Assembly: GCA_030386875.1 (NCBI GenBank)
Contig: CM059567.1
Span: 58,140,020 to 58,204,019 of the forward strand
DNA length: 64,000 nucleotides
Origin: Morinoia aosen
Taxonomy: Eukaryota > Arthropoda > Malacostraca > Amphipoda > Talitridae
Reading direction: 5' to 3'
The position numbers and the translations under genes are program-made. The first letter of the stretch is position 1, and each line of letters begins with the position of its first letter. Below the pieces are notes generated by a model. It made no database searches and was not told the origin of the DNA. It was given only the letters and a program-made list of their open reading frames with translations. This document shows positions 33,330 to 44,582 of the stretch, piece by piece.

Positions 33330-33620
33330 TGGTCTGACCCTCGCGGCTCCTCTTCACTGGTGTGGCTGCCTGCTTGCATAATTAACCCAATTAGCTGCGG
33401 CTCAGCTGAGCTCGACTCAATTTACATCTCAAATTCCCGCGCTAACGGCTTTTTTTTATGTTCATCGCTCAAATTCAAGGCTCTTGGATGTCACGAAGAC
33501 ACCTGAAGCCTAGCACAAGCTCCACATTAGCGCCCTCTCCATTAGCTGGCCCGATGCTCCAAAGAATTAGACAAATCCGCCATTAGCAGCCCGGCCTCTA
33601 ATCTTGTCTCTCGGTTCACG
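33330..33620. promoter_or_regulatory. Possible regulatory element rich in TAAT/ATTA cores
   Basis: This segment is less AT-rich than its surroundings and has a dense set of homeodomain-like cores: ATAATTAACCCAATTAGC, ACATTAGC, CCATTAGC twice and CTCTAATC. It also has the perfect palindrome GCTCAGCTGAGC with an E-box CAGCTG near 33405. Composition and motif clustering resemble a conserved enhancer, but nothing here proves it. Confidence 0.25.
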
Positions 33621-33624
33621 AGTG

Positions 33625-33692
33625 TTTTGTGTGTGTTGTTTGTGTTGTGTGTGTGTGTGTGTTGTTGTTGTGTGTGTGTGTGTGTGTTTGTG
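33625..33692. repeat. GT microsatellite
   Basis: Interrupted GTGTGT and GTTGTT runs. Confidence 0.92.
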
Positions 33693-33985
33693 AGTTTTTT
33701 TTGAGGCTTTACTAGCGACCTGATACCTATTGTGATGCATCCACCAATTAAAGATTAAGCCCTATATACTAAAAAAAAACATTTTGAAAACTTCTTTGGT
33801 TTTTTTTTTGTGCGAGTTTCTTTGGATGCTTTACTATTTAGTGACTTGTTGCCTATTGTGATGCATCCTAATTACAAATTAGGGCCTATACACTCAAAAA
33901 TAATTGAAAACCTGCACTAAGTGTTTTCGTGTGTGTGTTTCTCTCGAGACGTTGAGGAGTCCTGATACCTATTTTGAGATATCAG
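33693..33985. repeat. Degenerate tandem repeat of about 120 bp, 3 copies
   Basis: Each copy has a T-rich start, then CTTTACTA or equivalent, then GATACCTATTGTGATGCATC-like sequence and an A-rich end. The third copy is most diverged. Confidence 0.65.
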
Positions 33986-36620
33986 GCAAATGTACAAAAG
34001 AACCAGCATGTTAAAAAATTGTTTAAAGTTAATGTATGTGTTTTTATTTCATGCATCATGAAATGAACTTTTTTGCTTTGTTTTTCAGGTGTTCATTCTG
34101 CCAACAAATAACTTTCAACTATACACGAGACCCTCGTTGAAATTTTATTGTAAATCTGAGTTTGCTTTCAAGCGAAAAGGTAAATTTTCAACAGGATCTC
34201 CACACTACACTCACCAACGCTGATATTTTCCCTTGTTTCGTTTATTGTTTCTTTGCTTGTTCTGTGTTTTACACATGGAATAATGAGCACGAAAAATGAG
34301 AGAGAAACAATCAGTTGATGAGCACTCGACAATCGTAAGGGATGAGGGTACTTTAAAGAGTTCTTTTGTGGGGCAAGATAATCTGGCACAAGACAACAGC
34401 GACTGAGAACTGCGCTAGCGGCGAACGGGTTGCATTAATTTGTGCAACTACGCTGTGGCAAAGCAAGCAAACATTGAGCAGAAAACGAGACTACTGGGTC
34501 ACCCACTGATGGCATTTTTGGTTTGAAATTGAAAATCACTGCTACTGTAGATGTATAAATTCTTTCTAGATAATTCCTTGAGCGTAGCCACATGTGTTAT
34601 TTTCAGTGTTGTTGAGAGTCACACAGAAGAGAGTAGAGGTTACAGCATTCACAGATTTTTGCATTCAGTTTCACGAGTCAGTGAAAATCTGTGCGTGCGC
34701 TGCGAATTAGTTCTTTCAGTACATGACGTTAAAAGTTCGAGTTTCAGACGATATAAAACTTTCCAAGCTCGCTGCACTTGTACGTGGAGACAATTATGCA
34801 TTGTTCATACGAGAATTAGCGATCCCGGGTCTTATGTATTGTTTGTGAGGTCTCAATTCGATGTTTAGGTAGGCGTTGCTTATGTTGATAAATAAGAAGA
34901 AACCTTTTGTTTTGTTATAGACCAATTTGTCGCTTAACTGCCGTCCATGCTTCAGCACCTGTTAAATTTTTATTTTTTGTCATAAGCTTCTTCCAATCTT
35001 GCTGTTTCTACGCGCAGGGTGTGAGGAAGATATTTGTGCACAGATTCCATGTTCCCTTACTGCCATTCTGAATGGTGTTTTACTCCTTCCTCTGAACACC
35101 TTAGTTTTTGTGATCAGAGAGGCCTAAAATAACGTATAATTTAAAATTTAAATTATAATTTATGTTTTAACATTTCAACAAGCCAACGCTTCAAACGATC
35201 GTTGGTTACTAGATAAAGATTAACATATCGTCACGTCTTGCTTTGCAGTTCCGTTTACTAAGATACAGGAGAGAATAGATCAAAATTACTTCGACTGGTG
35301 TTTGTCTCTAATAAACTCGCAACGATACGTCCTCATGCACCGCTGTGCGCTAAATTTTATGCCTCTAGTAGCTCATACCAGCGCATATTTTTAGCGTAAC
35401 AATAAAGGCAATAGAAGCGTATCTATGCACTTCCTATTCAGAATAAGTAACTATAGCCTGCTACGATCCCAGCGACCGCCCTCACTTGCGTCTGGCGTGA
35501 CGGCACGCAAAGTTCTTTGGCTTCCCTCAGATCAGGACATCTTATAATTAAGGTGTAGTGAAGCCGCTTCGTAATTGAATACTTCAAGCATGTAAAAGTT
35601 GGTTCCAATACCTTGCCGCCTGCTGAAGTTGTAATTAGCCCATCAGGATGTTTGTTAAATAAGATTAGGTGTTGACATTTTGTGATTAAATACTTGAGAG
35701 ATTGTGGATTTTGCTCTAATGATACGCAAATCACTGTTGGCAACAAACTTCACTTCAGCGTTCGAGCCAGCAAATAGGTTTGAAACTCTTTAACAAAATG
35801 GATTAAAAAACGCAATCATAATTTGGGACTAATTGTTGAACGAGCTTTACCTACGTCTGATTTTAATTAGTTCGTACTATGTTTTCTTTCTGTCGTATAG
35901 TGCATGCGAATAATAAAATTTAGAATTAAAGAGGTCTTCATTCTCTCAAAATTGCATTATTAATTTCTCTGACGGATCTGTGATGTTACCCTCCCCGTGA
36001 TGAGACTATTCTTGCGAGGCTAAAATCATAGATACCCTGGAGAAAAGTTACAAAGGAAGCTTAAACAAAGCATACTTTAAAACAACAATTTACTATGTAA
36101 TTATGCTCATCTGTGAAGTTCATCCCATGCTCATTCCAAAAAGTTCATACTGATCGAAGTGAATAGGAACGAGATTTGGATTTTTAAACTCCTTTATTCC
36201 ATTTTCTGGGATTCCAGAGCTGTCGTGCTATAGTGCTTATTGCATGCTCAATTTTGGTCGCCTTCAAGGGCTTGTGGTTGCATTTACAGCTTCGAAATAT
36301 CCTTCTAAGGATCGAGCAATGATCGTGTGAGCTCTCTAGAATTGTCACATTTCTATAAATTGACGCTTTACTCTTATTGAAGAAATTGACGGAGGATTTG
36401 ATCGTTAGTAATAACCTCGAAAGAATTGTTTTTGTGAATACGCGCTTGCGGATGTGTATCTGGCAGTTGTGAGCTCCCTCTCTAAAGGTTCGTTTGTGTG
36501 CGTACCGGCTGTGTATTTGTTTGCCTTTATCGTTGGCAGTTGTCTGTCTGATGCAATTACTGCTCAAATGCTGGCTAAAACATGCCGTTATATTGGCATT
36601 CACAAAGTGTATTTTAACGA
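33986..36620. other. Unique AT-rich non-coding region
   Basis: About 2.6 kb with no recognisable gene. Frames of up to 139 codons (36184-36603, minus) show no known motif or signal peptide. Confidence 0.5.
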
Positions 36621-36786
36621 GGATTTAATTCACAGAGTAAATTTAAGGAGGTTTTAATTCACAGAGTAAATTTAAGGAGGTTTTAATTCACAGAGTAAAT
36701 TTAAGGAGGTTTTAATTCACAGCGTAAACTTAAGGAGGTTTTAATTCACAGAGTAAATTTAAGGAGGATTTAATTCACAGAGTAAA
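36621..36786. repeat. 29-bp minisatellite, about 5.5 copies
   Basis: TTTTAATTCACAGAGTAAAT recurs at 29-bp spacing (36652, 36681, 36710 and on). Confidence 0.94.
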
Positions 36787-36870
36787 GGATTTGGCTAAAT
36801 TTGTTAGAAAACGAGCGTCATCCATGACGTCTGAAATGTTTCGATGTCAAAAAAAATTTCTTACAACAGA

Positions 36871-37095
36871 CAACAATTTAAAATAATATAAACAATTTAT
36901 AAATCACAAGTGATACAGCAATAGATTGTATCTTAAGTCTAGTACAGGGGACATATTTGAGTATAGCTACTTGTGGGCCCGAATAAGTTCAGCGACTTCT
37001 AGGACATCCTATCATCAAGCTCTTTTTAAAGCATACAATTATGTTTATCCTAATTTACTTGACCTAGGGGCATACAAGACTGATCATGTTTCGAT
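36871..37095 (-). mobile_element. 5'-truncated LINE 3' end, copy 2
   Basis: Aligns with the 3' untranslated end of the intact LINE (47558-47790) in the same orientation. Shared landmarks are AACAATTTATAAATCACA, GTGATACAG, CTTAAGTCTAGTACA, GAGTATAGCTAC, GTGGGCCCGAA and AGTTCAGCGACTTCTAGG. The match fades after about 37095, so about 200 bp of the 3' end remain. The 9-base tail repeat is partly decayed. Confidence 0.85.
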
Positions 37096-37359
37096 GCTTA
37101 ATTTTTTAAGAATAGGAGAAATAGTTAAATGAGCTAGATGGGAACCGTGTATTCAAGAAAAATGATTAGTAACATAAGATCTATATTATTATCACGGTAG
37201 ATTACCTTATCGAGATAAGGTGTATTAAAAAAAGACATTTTGATACGTCAAAAGACGTATAAAAAAACGAATTGACATTCTAAAGATCATCATTAGAATC
37301 ATGAAAAAATTTCATTCCACTCTATATTTAAGTTTCCTCAAGAAGAATCAATATCTTCT

Positions 37360-37503
37360 ATGATTGATCGTCGGCATAAAATGGGCAGGGGAAATTCAGG
37401 AGTTATATTTTTCGCTCGAAATAAACTTCAAAAGCGAGGAGCTCCGGCTAATGCCGAGGTCATATTGGAGGAGTTCTATTCTGCCTCAAAAAAGCCTCGA
37501 TGA
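37360..37503 (+). CDS. Small open frame of unknown function
   Basis: A 47-codon frame from ATG at 37360; the frame is open from the stop at 37294. It has a basic, mixed composition (RRHKMGRGNSG, KLQKRGAP, EVILEEFY) that looks more protein-like than the low-complexity frames around it. It stops at TGA 37501 and stays open in the same frame for 26 more codons to a TAA at 37582. No family recognised and no splice signals checked convincingly. It could be a decayed gene, an exon or chance. Confidence 0.2.
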   Translation: MIDRRHKMGRGNSGVIFFARNKLQKRGAPANAEVILEEFYSASKKPR

Positions 37504-37584
37504 ATAGCGAGAGCTTACAGCCGAGGTTTACACAATATTCATTTGATAGAAAGTGAGAATTTTTCTCAAAACTCAGGAAACTAA

Positions 37585-38069
37585 TTGGTTGTCGGTACGA
37601 AATTCATGTTCAATTTATTGATGGGAAAATCGCTGACGTTTGAGAATGTCTTCTTTAAATCGTTTTCATCAAAGGAATAAATTTCGCGCTTCTATATAAG
37701 TGAAGTGTTTCGTTTGATGGACTGTATCGTAGTGTGGAAATGGAAATTGTATTGCACTCTGAGCAACGTGTGGCAATCTCGTCAAAACCCGAGAAACGTT
37801 TGTGATTTTTATGCAAATTTCCGTGTTGAAGTTTCACTCCATTGCAGCTTTTAGTAACCATTGAGAATGGAGCGCTCAATACGCTGGTTGATGATATTGC
37901 TAGTAAATCTTACTTTTGTTTTGCATGTAGTAAAATATCGTAATAAAAACCGATTCACTAAAATGAATTTATTCATTAATAACGGTTTGACTATGCATGC
38001 TAATTTCTGCGCTAGGAAAGTCAACTCTCGTGTCACATACATAACATCCGGCAACACATGACAGCGCAT
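37585..38069. other. Unique stretch
   Basis: Short overlapping frames on both strands, none gene-like. Confidence 0.45.
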
Positions 38070-38296
38070 AAGTTAATAACAACACCTGGGTGATCCAAGT
38101 CGATTAAATAACACCATCCGGGTGATCAAATTTGATTAAATAACAACATCCGGGTGATCTCAGTCGATTAAATAACAACATCTGAGTGATTAAAGTCGAT
38201 TAAATAACAACACCTGGGTGATTTCAAGTCGGTTAAATAACAACATCCAGGCGATTCAAGTCGATTAAATAATAACAACCGAGTGATTCAAGTCAA
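38070..38296. repeat. 32-bp minisatellite, about 7 copies
   Basis: GATTAAATAACAACATCCGG with GTGAT..AGTC following, repeated with drift. Confidence 0.92.
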
Positions 38297-38489
38297 TGTG
38301 GAACTCGAAGTTTCTCCAGCCTTTTTTTCATGGAGTCGCTTACTTCAACGCGTCTGATATCAATTCGTATTTACATGTGAAGCTTTCGATCGGGTAGCAT
38401 CGTGACCACCGCAAGGGACGAGAGATTACATATTTTGTGCTCTTTCGAAATCCCCTCATCGGGTGCCGAGTTATCTCGAATTCTCACGT

Positions 38490-39020
38490 AACCTCCCTGG
38501 GTCTCATATTTTCCTATAAGTGTTTCATTCTTATTAATTTTCTTATGTTCTTCCATGGTCTCATGTTTCCTCATCTTCACTCATTGCTTCGCATTCCATC
38601 ATATTCTCTCAAGCCTCACATTCGCACAAATTTACGCGTGTTCTTTCACGTCTCTGTTTCTCTCATATTCTTCCACAGCCTAATATCGTTCTTTGGTCTT
38701 ACATTCACTATGTTCTTATTTTCACCTATACCCTCATACTCGCCCATATTCTGATATGGTTTCTCTTTCTTGTTTACTATCATATTCTCTTACATTTCTT
38801 CAAACTCTTCCGCATTTTCTGACACTCGCATTTCCTCATGTGCGTTGCATCTAGACGAGCACGACCACATACAGTGCTGATCATATTCTCTTACATTCCT
38901 TTATACTCTTTCGTATTTTCTAACACTCAAATTTTCTTACATCCTTGCATGCAAAGGAGCACAACCACACACAGTGCTGACCAAATTCTCTTACATTCCT
39001 CCAAACTCTTTCGTAAATTT
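38490..39020. repeat. Pyrimidine-rich degenerate repeats with a 117-bp duplication
   Basis: Strand-biased C/T DNA with recurring TCATATTCTCTTACATT. From 38778 a 115-120 bp segment ending in GAGCA.ACCACA.ACAGTGCTGA occurs twice, with a third partial copy. The 105-codon plus frame follows this bias and is not considered a gene. Confidence 0.75.
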
Positions 39021-40195
39021 CGTAAAGAATTTAGATTGAAATAAGAACTGCGGTGACCGGAGAATGCATCTGACACCCCATGCTGAGCTGCGCCACATAG
39101 CGATGCTGTCTGAGGAGGTCTTCAGCTAACCGCTCATCTGAAGACACGGGAAGCACTTTCGCCAAGGAACTTCCCGCTTACACTATATAAAAGATAAATT
39201 TCTTCAGATTTATCTCCCTGTCTACCTATTTCTATGTTGCTTGAGTCGAACTTTTTATAAATTTTGCCCGTCTTCTTGTGAGAGAATACCGTGCTCAATG
39301 GGACGCATTTTTTCTCATTAATTTTGAGATGTGCTGCGGCACTGGAGTGGTTTTGGGCTCTTTGGAATTGGTGTGCATATTGTTATTACAGCGCACTGTG
39401 TGCATCGATTAAAACTTGACCATATAGATGTAGAATGAAGGTTTTCTGCTGTTTTCTGAATGCTTTTATAGAATGTTATCGTGCTATGGCGGCTGAAGGC
39501 CAAACCCTCCAGGTTTCCAATAAGTGTTTCCAGCGATGGGTAAATGATCAGAAAAAACAAGAAGCTCATAATATCATTTATTTTCGAAGCATTTCGAGGT
39601 CTTAGGGTATGAATGGCAGTCAGCATGTGGGAAAGAAGGAAGGAAAAGTAAAATCGGCTGTTCATAATGCATTTAGACATGCTCTCCAGCACCAAAAACC
39701 ATTAAATCATTGTATGATCAGTAAATGCACACAGAAAATCACCCCAAATGCACAAAGAACTGAATAGCTTAATTTCCAATTTACGGTAGCGCTTAAAATA
39801 CACGAGTAAAATTTCACATACCCTGAAAAGTTACTTCCAAAGTAAAGAGAAATTCATCGATGATTTCTTACAGAAATTTGCAGCCACCAGCATCACTTCC
39901 CCACGAGCAAAGCTCACTTGCTTTACGTGGAAAAAAAATACATTAACACAGAATTAGTTCTTTAAAAAGCACTCTAACGTTCAATTTTCTTCCGTTACTA
40001 TCACAACGCACTCTGTCCGCTAGCAAAGAGGTGTTCAGTCTCGGATGTAATCTAAAACTGAATTAATCTCGAGGAGAAAACTTCAGAATGAAAACAGTTT
40101 AATGAGGATGGAAAGTTGAAAGAGTCGGGGCCTCTCCTTCAGGCCCGCAATTATATCCTCTTTTTGACTCCTTCATATGATGGAGCTCTCGATAC
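39021..40195. other. Unique non-coding region
   Basis: No gene recognised. The 125-codon minus frame (39318-39695) shows no known motif. Confidence 0.5.
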
Positions 40196-43100
40196 AATGC
40201 GCCTTGCTTGTCATGCCCCTTGTTTGTCATACGCCTTGTTTGTCATGCGCCTTGTTTGTCATGCGCCTTGTTTGTCATGCGCCTTGTTTGTCATGTGCCT
40301 TGTTTGTCATGCGCCTTGTTTGTCATGCGCCTTGTTTGTCATGTGCCTTGTTTGTCATGCGCCTTGTTTGTCATGCGCCTTGTTTGTCATGCGCCTTGTT
40401 TGTCATCCCCTTGTTTGTCATGCACCTTGTTTGTCATGCGCCTTGTTTGTCATACGCCTTGTTTGTCATGCGCCTTGTTTGTCATGCGCCTCGTTTGTCA
40501 TGCGCCTTGTTTGTCATGCTCCTTGTTTGTCATCGCCTTGTTTGTCATGCGAATTGTTTGTCATGCGCCTTGTTTGTCATGTGCCTCGTTTGTCATGCGC
40601 CTCGTTTGTCATGCTCCTTGTTTGTCATGCGCCTTGTTTGTCATGCGCCTTGTTTGTCATGCGCCTTGTTTGTCATGCGCCTTGTTTGTCATGCGCCTCG
40701 TTTGTCACGCGCCTCGTTTGTCATGCTCCTTATTTGTCATGCGCCTCGTTTGTCATGTGCCTTGTTTGTCATGCCCATTGTTTGTCATGCTCCTTGTTTG
40801 TCATGCGCCTTGTTTGTCATGCGCCTTGTTTGCCATGCGCCTTGTTTGTCATGCGCCTCGTTTGTCATGCGCTTCGTTTGTCATGCTCCTTGTTTGTGAT
40901 GCGCCTTGTTTGTCATGCGCCTTGTTTGTCACGCGCCTTGTTTGTCACGCGTCTTGTTTGTCATGCGCCTTGTTTGTCATGCGCCTTGTTTGTCATGCGC
41001 CTTGTTTGTCATGCGCCTTGTTTGCCATGCGCCTTGTTTGTCACGCGCCTTGTTTGTCACGCGCCTTGTTTGTCATGCCCCTTGTTTGTCATGCTCCTTG
41101 TTTGTCATGCGCCTTGTTTGTCATGCGCCTTGTTTGCCATGCGCCTTGTTTGTCATACGCCTTGTTTGTCATGCGCCTCGTTTGTCATGCGCCATGTTTG
41201 TCATGCGCCTTGTTTGTCATGCTCCTTGTTTGTCATGCGCCTTGTTTGTCATGCGCCTCGGTTGTCATGCGCCATGTTTGTCATGCGCCTTGTTTGTCAT
41301 GCTCCTTGTTTGTCATGCGCCTTGTTTGTCATGCGCCTTGTTTGTCTTGCGCCTTGTTTGTCATGCGCCTTGTTTGTCATGCGCTTCGTTTGTCATGCGC
41401 CTTGTTTGCCATGCGCCCTTGTTTGTCATGCGCCTTGTTTGTCATGTGCCTTGTTTGTCTTGCGCCTTGTTTGGAATGCGCCTTGTTTGTCATGCGCCTT
41501 GTTTGTCATGCTCCTTGTTTGTCATGCGCCTTGTTTGTCATGCGCCTTGTTTGTCGTGCGCCCTGTTTGTCGTGCGCCTTGTTTGTCATGTGCCTTGTTT
41601 GTCGTGCGCCTTGTTTGTCATGCGCCTTGTTTTTCGTGCGCCTCGTTTGTCATGCGCCTTGTTTGTCATGCGCCTTGTTTGTCACGCGCCTTGTTTGTCG
41701 TGCGCCTTGTTTGTCGTGCGCCTTGTTTGTCGTGCGCCTTGTTTGTCACGCGCCTCGTTTGTCATGCGCCTTGTTTGTCGTGCGCCTTGTTTGTCATGCG
41801 CCTTGTTTGTCGTGCGCCTTGTTTGTCATGCGCCTTGTTTGTCATGCGCCTTGTTTGTCGTGCGCCTTGTTTGTCGTGCGCTTTGTTGTCGTGCGCCTTG
41901 TTTGTCATGCGCCTTGTTTGTCACGCGCCTTGTTTGTCATGCGCCTTGTTTGTCGTGCGCCTTGTTTGTCACGCGCCTTGTTAGTCATGTGCCTTGTTTG
42001 TCGTGCGCCTTGTTTGTCGTGCGCCTTGTTTGTCGTGTGCCTTGTTTGTCACGCGCCTTGTTTGTCATGCGCCTTGTTTGTCATGCGCCTTGTTTGTCAC
42101 GCGCCTTGTTTGTCATGCGCCTTGTTTGTCATGCGCCTTGTTTGTCATGCGCCTCGTTTGTCACGCGCCTCGTTTCTCATGCTCCTTGTTTGTCATGCGC
42201 CTTGTTTGTCACGCGCCTTGTTTGTCATGCCCCTTGTTTGTCATGCTCCTTGTTTGTCATGCGCCTTGTTTGTCAAGCGCCTTGTTTGCCATGCGCCTTG
42301 TTTGTCATGCGCCTCGTTTGTCATGCGCTTCGTTTGTCATGCTCCTTGTTTTTGATGCGCCTTGTTTGTCATACGCCTTGTTTGTCACGCGCCTTGTTTG
42401 TCACGCGCCTTGTTTGTCATGCGCCTTGTTTGTCATGCGCCTCGTTTGTCACGCGCCTTGTTTGTCATGCCCCTTGTTTGTCATGCTCCTTGTTTGTCAT
42501 GCGCCTTGTTTGTCATTCGCCTTGTTTGCCATGCGCCTTGTTTGTCATGCGCCTTGTTTGTCATGCGCGTCGTTTGTCATGCGCCATGTTTGTCATGCGC
42601 CTTGTTTGTCATGCTCCTTGTTTGGCATGCGCCTTGTTTGTCATGCACCTTGTTTGTCTTGCGCCTTGTTTGTCATGCGCATTGTTTGTCATGCGCTTCG
42701 TTTGTCATGCGCCTTGTTTGCCATGCGCCCTTGTTTGTCATGCGCCTTGTTTGTCATGTGCCTTGTTTGTCATGCGCCTTGTTTGTCATGCGCCTTGTTT
42801 GTCATGCTCCTTGTTTGTCATGCGCCTTGTTTGTCATGCGCCTTGTTTGCCATGCGCCTTGTTTGTCATGCGCCTCGTTTGTCATGCGCTTCGTTTGTCA
42901 TGCTCCTTGTTTTTGATGCGCCTTGTTTGTCATACGCCTTGTTTGTCACGCGCCTTGTTTGTCACGCGCCTTGTTTGTCATGCGCCTTGTTTGTCATGCG
43001 CCTCGTTTGTCACGCGCCTTGTTTGTCATGCCCCTTGTTTGTCATGCTCCTTGTTTGTCATGCGCCTTGTTTGTCATTCGCCTTGTTTGCCATGCGCCTT

Positions 43101-44582
43101 GTTTGTCATGCGCCTTGTTTGTCATGCGCCTCGTTTGTCATGCGCCATGTTTGTCATGCGCCTTGTTTGTCATGCTCCTTGTTTGGCATGCGCCTTGTTT
43201 GTCATGCACCTTGTTTGTCTTGCGCCTTGTTTGTCATGCGCATTGTTTGTCATGCGCTTCGTTTGTCATGCGCCTTGTTTGCCATGCGCCCTTGTTTGTC
43301 ATGCGCCTTGTTTGTCATGTGCCTTGTTTGTCATGCGCCTTGTTTGTCATGCGCCTTGTTTGTCATGCGCCTTGTTTGTCATGCGCCTTGTTTGTCGTGC
43401 GCCTTGTTTGTCATGCTCCTTGTTTGTCATGCGCCTTGTTTGTCGTGCGCCCTGTTTGTCGTGCGCCTTGTTTGTCATGCGCCTTGTTTGTCGTGCGCCT
43501 TGTTTGTCATGCGCCTTGTTTTTCGTGCGCCTCGTTTGTCATGCGCCTTGTTTGTCATGCGCATTGTTTGTCACGCGCCTTGTTTGTCGTGCGCCTTGTT
43601 TGTCGTGCGCCTTGTGTGTCGTGCGCCTTGTTTGTCACGCGCCTCGTTTGTCATGCGCCTTGTTTGTCGTGCGCCTTGTTTGTCATGCGCCTTGTTTGTC
43701 GTGCGCCTTGTTTGTCATGCGCCTTGTTTGTCATGCGCCTTGTTTGTCGTGCGCCTTGTTTGTCGTGCGCTTTGTTTGTCGTGCGCCTTGTTTGTCATGC
43801 GCCTTGTTTGTCACGCGCCTTGTTTGTCATGCGCCTTGTTTGTCATGCACCTTGTTTGTCTTGCGCCTTGTTTGTCATGCGCCTTGTTTGTCATGCGCTT
43901 CGTTTTTCATGCGCCTTGTTTGCCATGCGCCCTTGTTTTTCATGCGCCTTGTTTGTCATGTGCCTTGTTTGTCATGCGCCTTGTTTGTCATGCGCCTTGT
44001 TTGTCATGCGCCTTGTTTGTCACGCGCCTTGTTTGTCATGCGCCTTGTTTGTCATGCGCCTTGTTTGTCACGCGCCTTGTTTGTCGTTCGCCTTGTTTGT
44101 CGTGCGCCTTGTTTGTCATGCACCTTGTTTGTCATGCGCCTTGTTTGTCACGCGCCTCGTTTGTCATGCGCCTTGCTTGTCGTGCGCCTTGTTTGTCGTT
44201 CGCCTTGTTTGTCGTGCGCCTTGTTTGTCATGCACCTTGTTTGTCATGCGCCTTGTTTGTCACGCGCCTCGTTTGTCATGCGCCTTGCTTGTCGTGCGCC
44301 TTGTTTGTCATGCGCCTTGTTTGTCATGCGCCTTGTTTGTCCCGCGCCTCGTTTGTCATGCGCCTTGTTTGTCGTGCGCCTTGTTTGTCATGCGCCTTGT
44401 TTGTCGTGCGCCTTGTTTGTCGTGCGCCTTGTTTGTCATACGCCTTGTTTGTCATGCGCCTTGTTTGTCATGCGCCTTGTTTGTCATGCGCCTTGTTTGT
44501 CACGCGCCTTGTTGTCATGCGCCTTGTTTGTCATGCGCCTTGTTTTTCATGCGACTTGTTTGTCACGCGCTTTGTTTGTCAC
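40196..44582. repeat. 16-bp minisatellite, about 274 copies (4.4 kb)
   Basis: The unit is GCGCCTTGTTTGTCAT, with GTGC, ACGC, CTTG/CTCG and TCAT/TCGT variants. As 16 is not a multiple of three, each frame cycles through all phases every 48 bp, encoding the 16-residue repeat CHAPCLSCALFVMRLV. None of the phases has a stop, so three plus frames are open for up to 1230 codons. A 561-bp block is tandemly duplicated: TTTGATGCGCC at 42351 recurs at 42912, with the same CATACGCC and extra-C GCGCCCTTG variants. Cysteine-rich translations look secreted or membrane-like by chance only. Confidence 0.97.
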
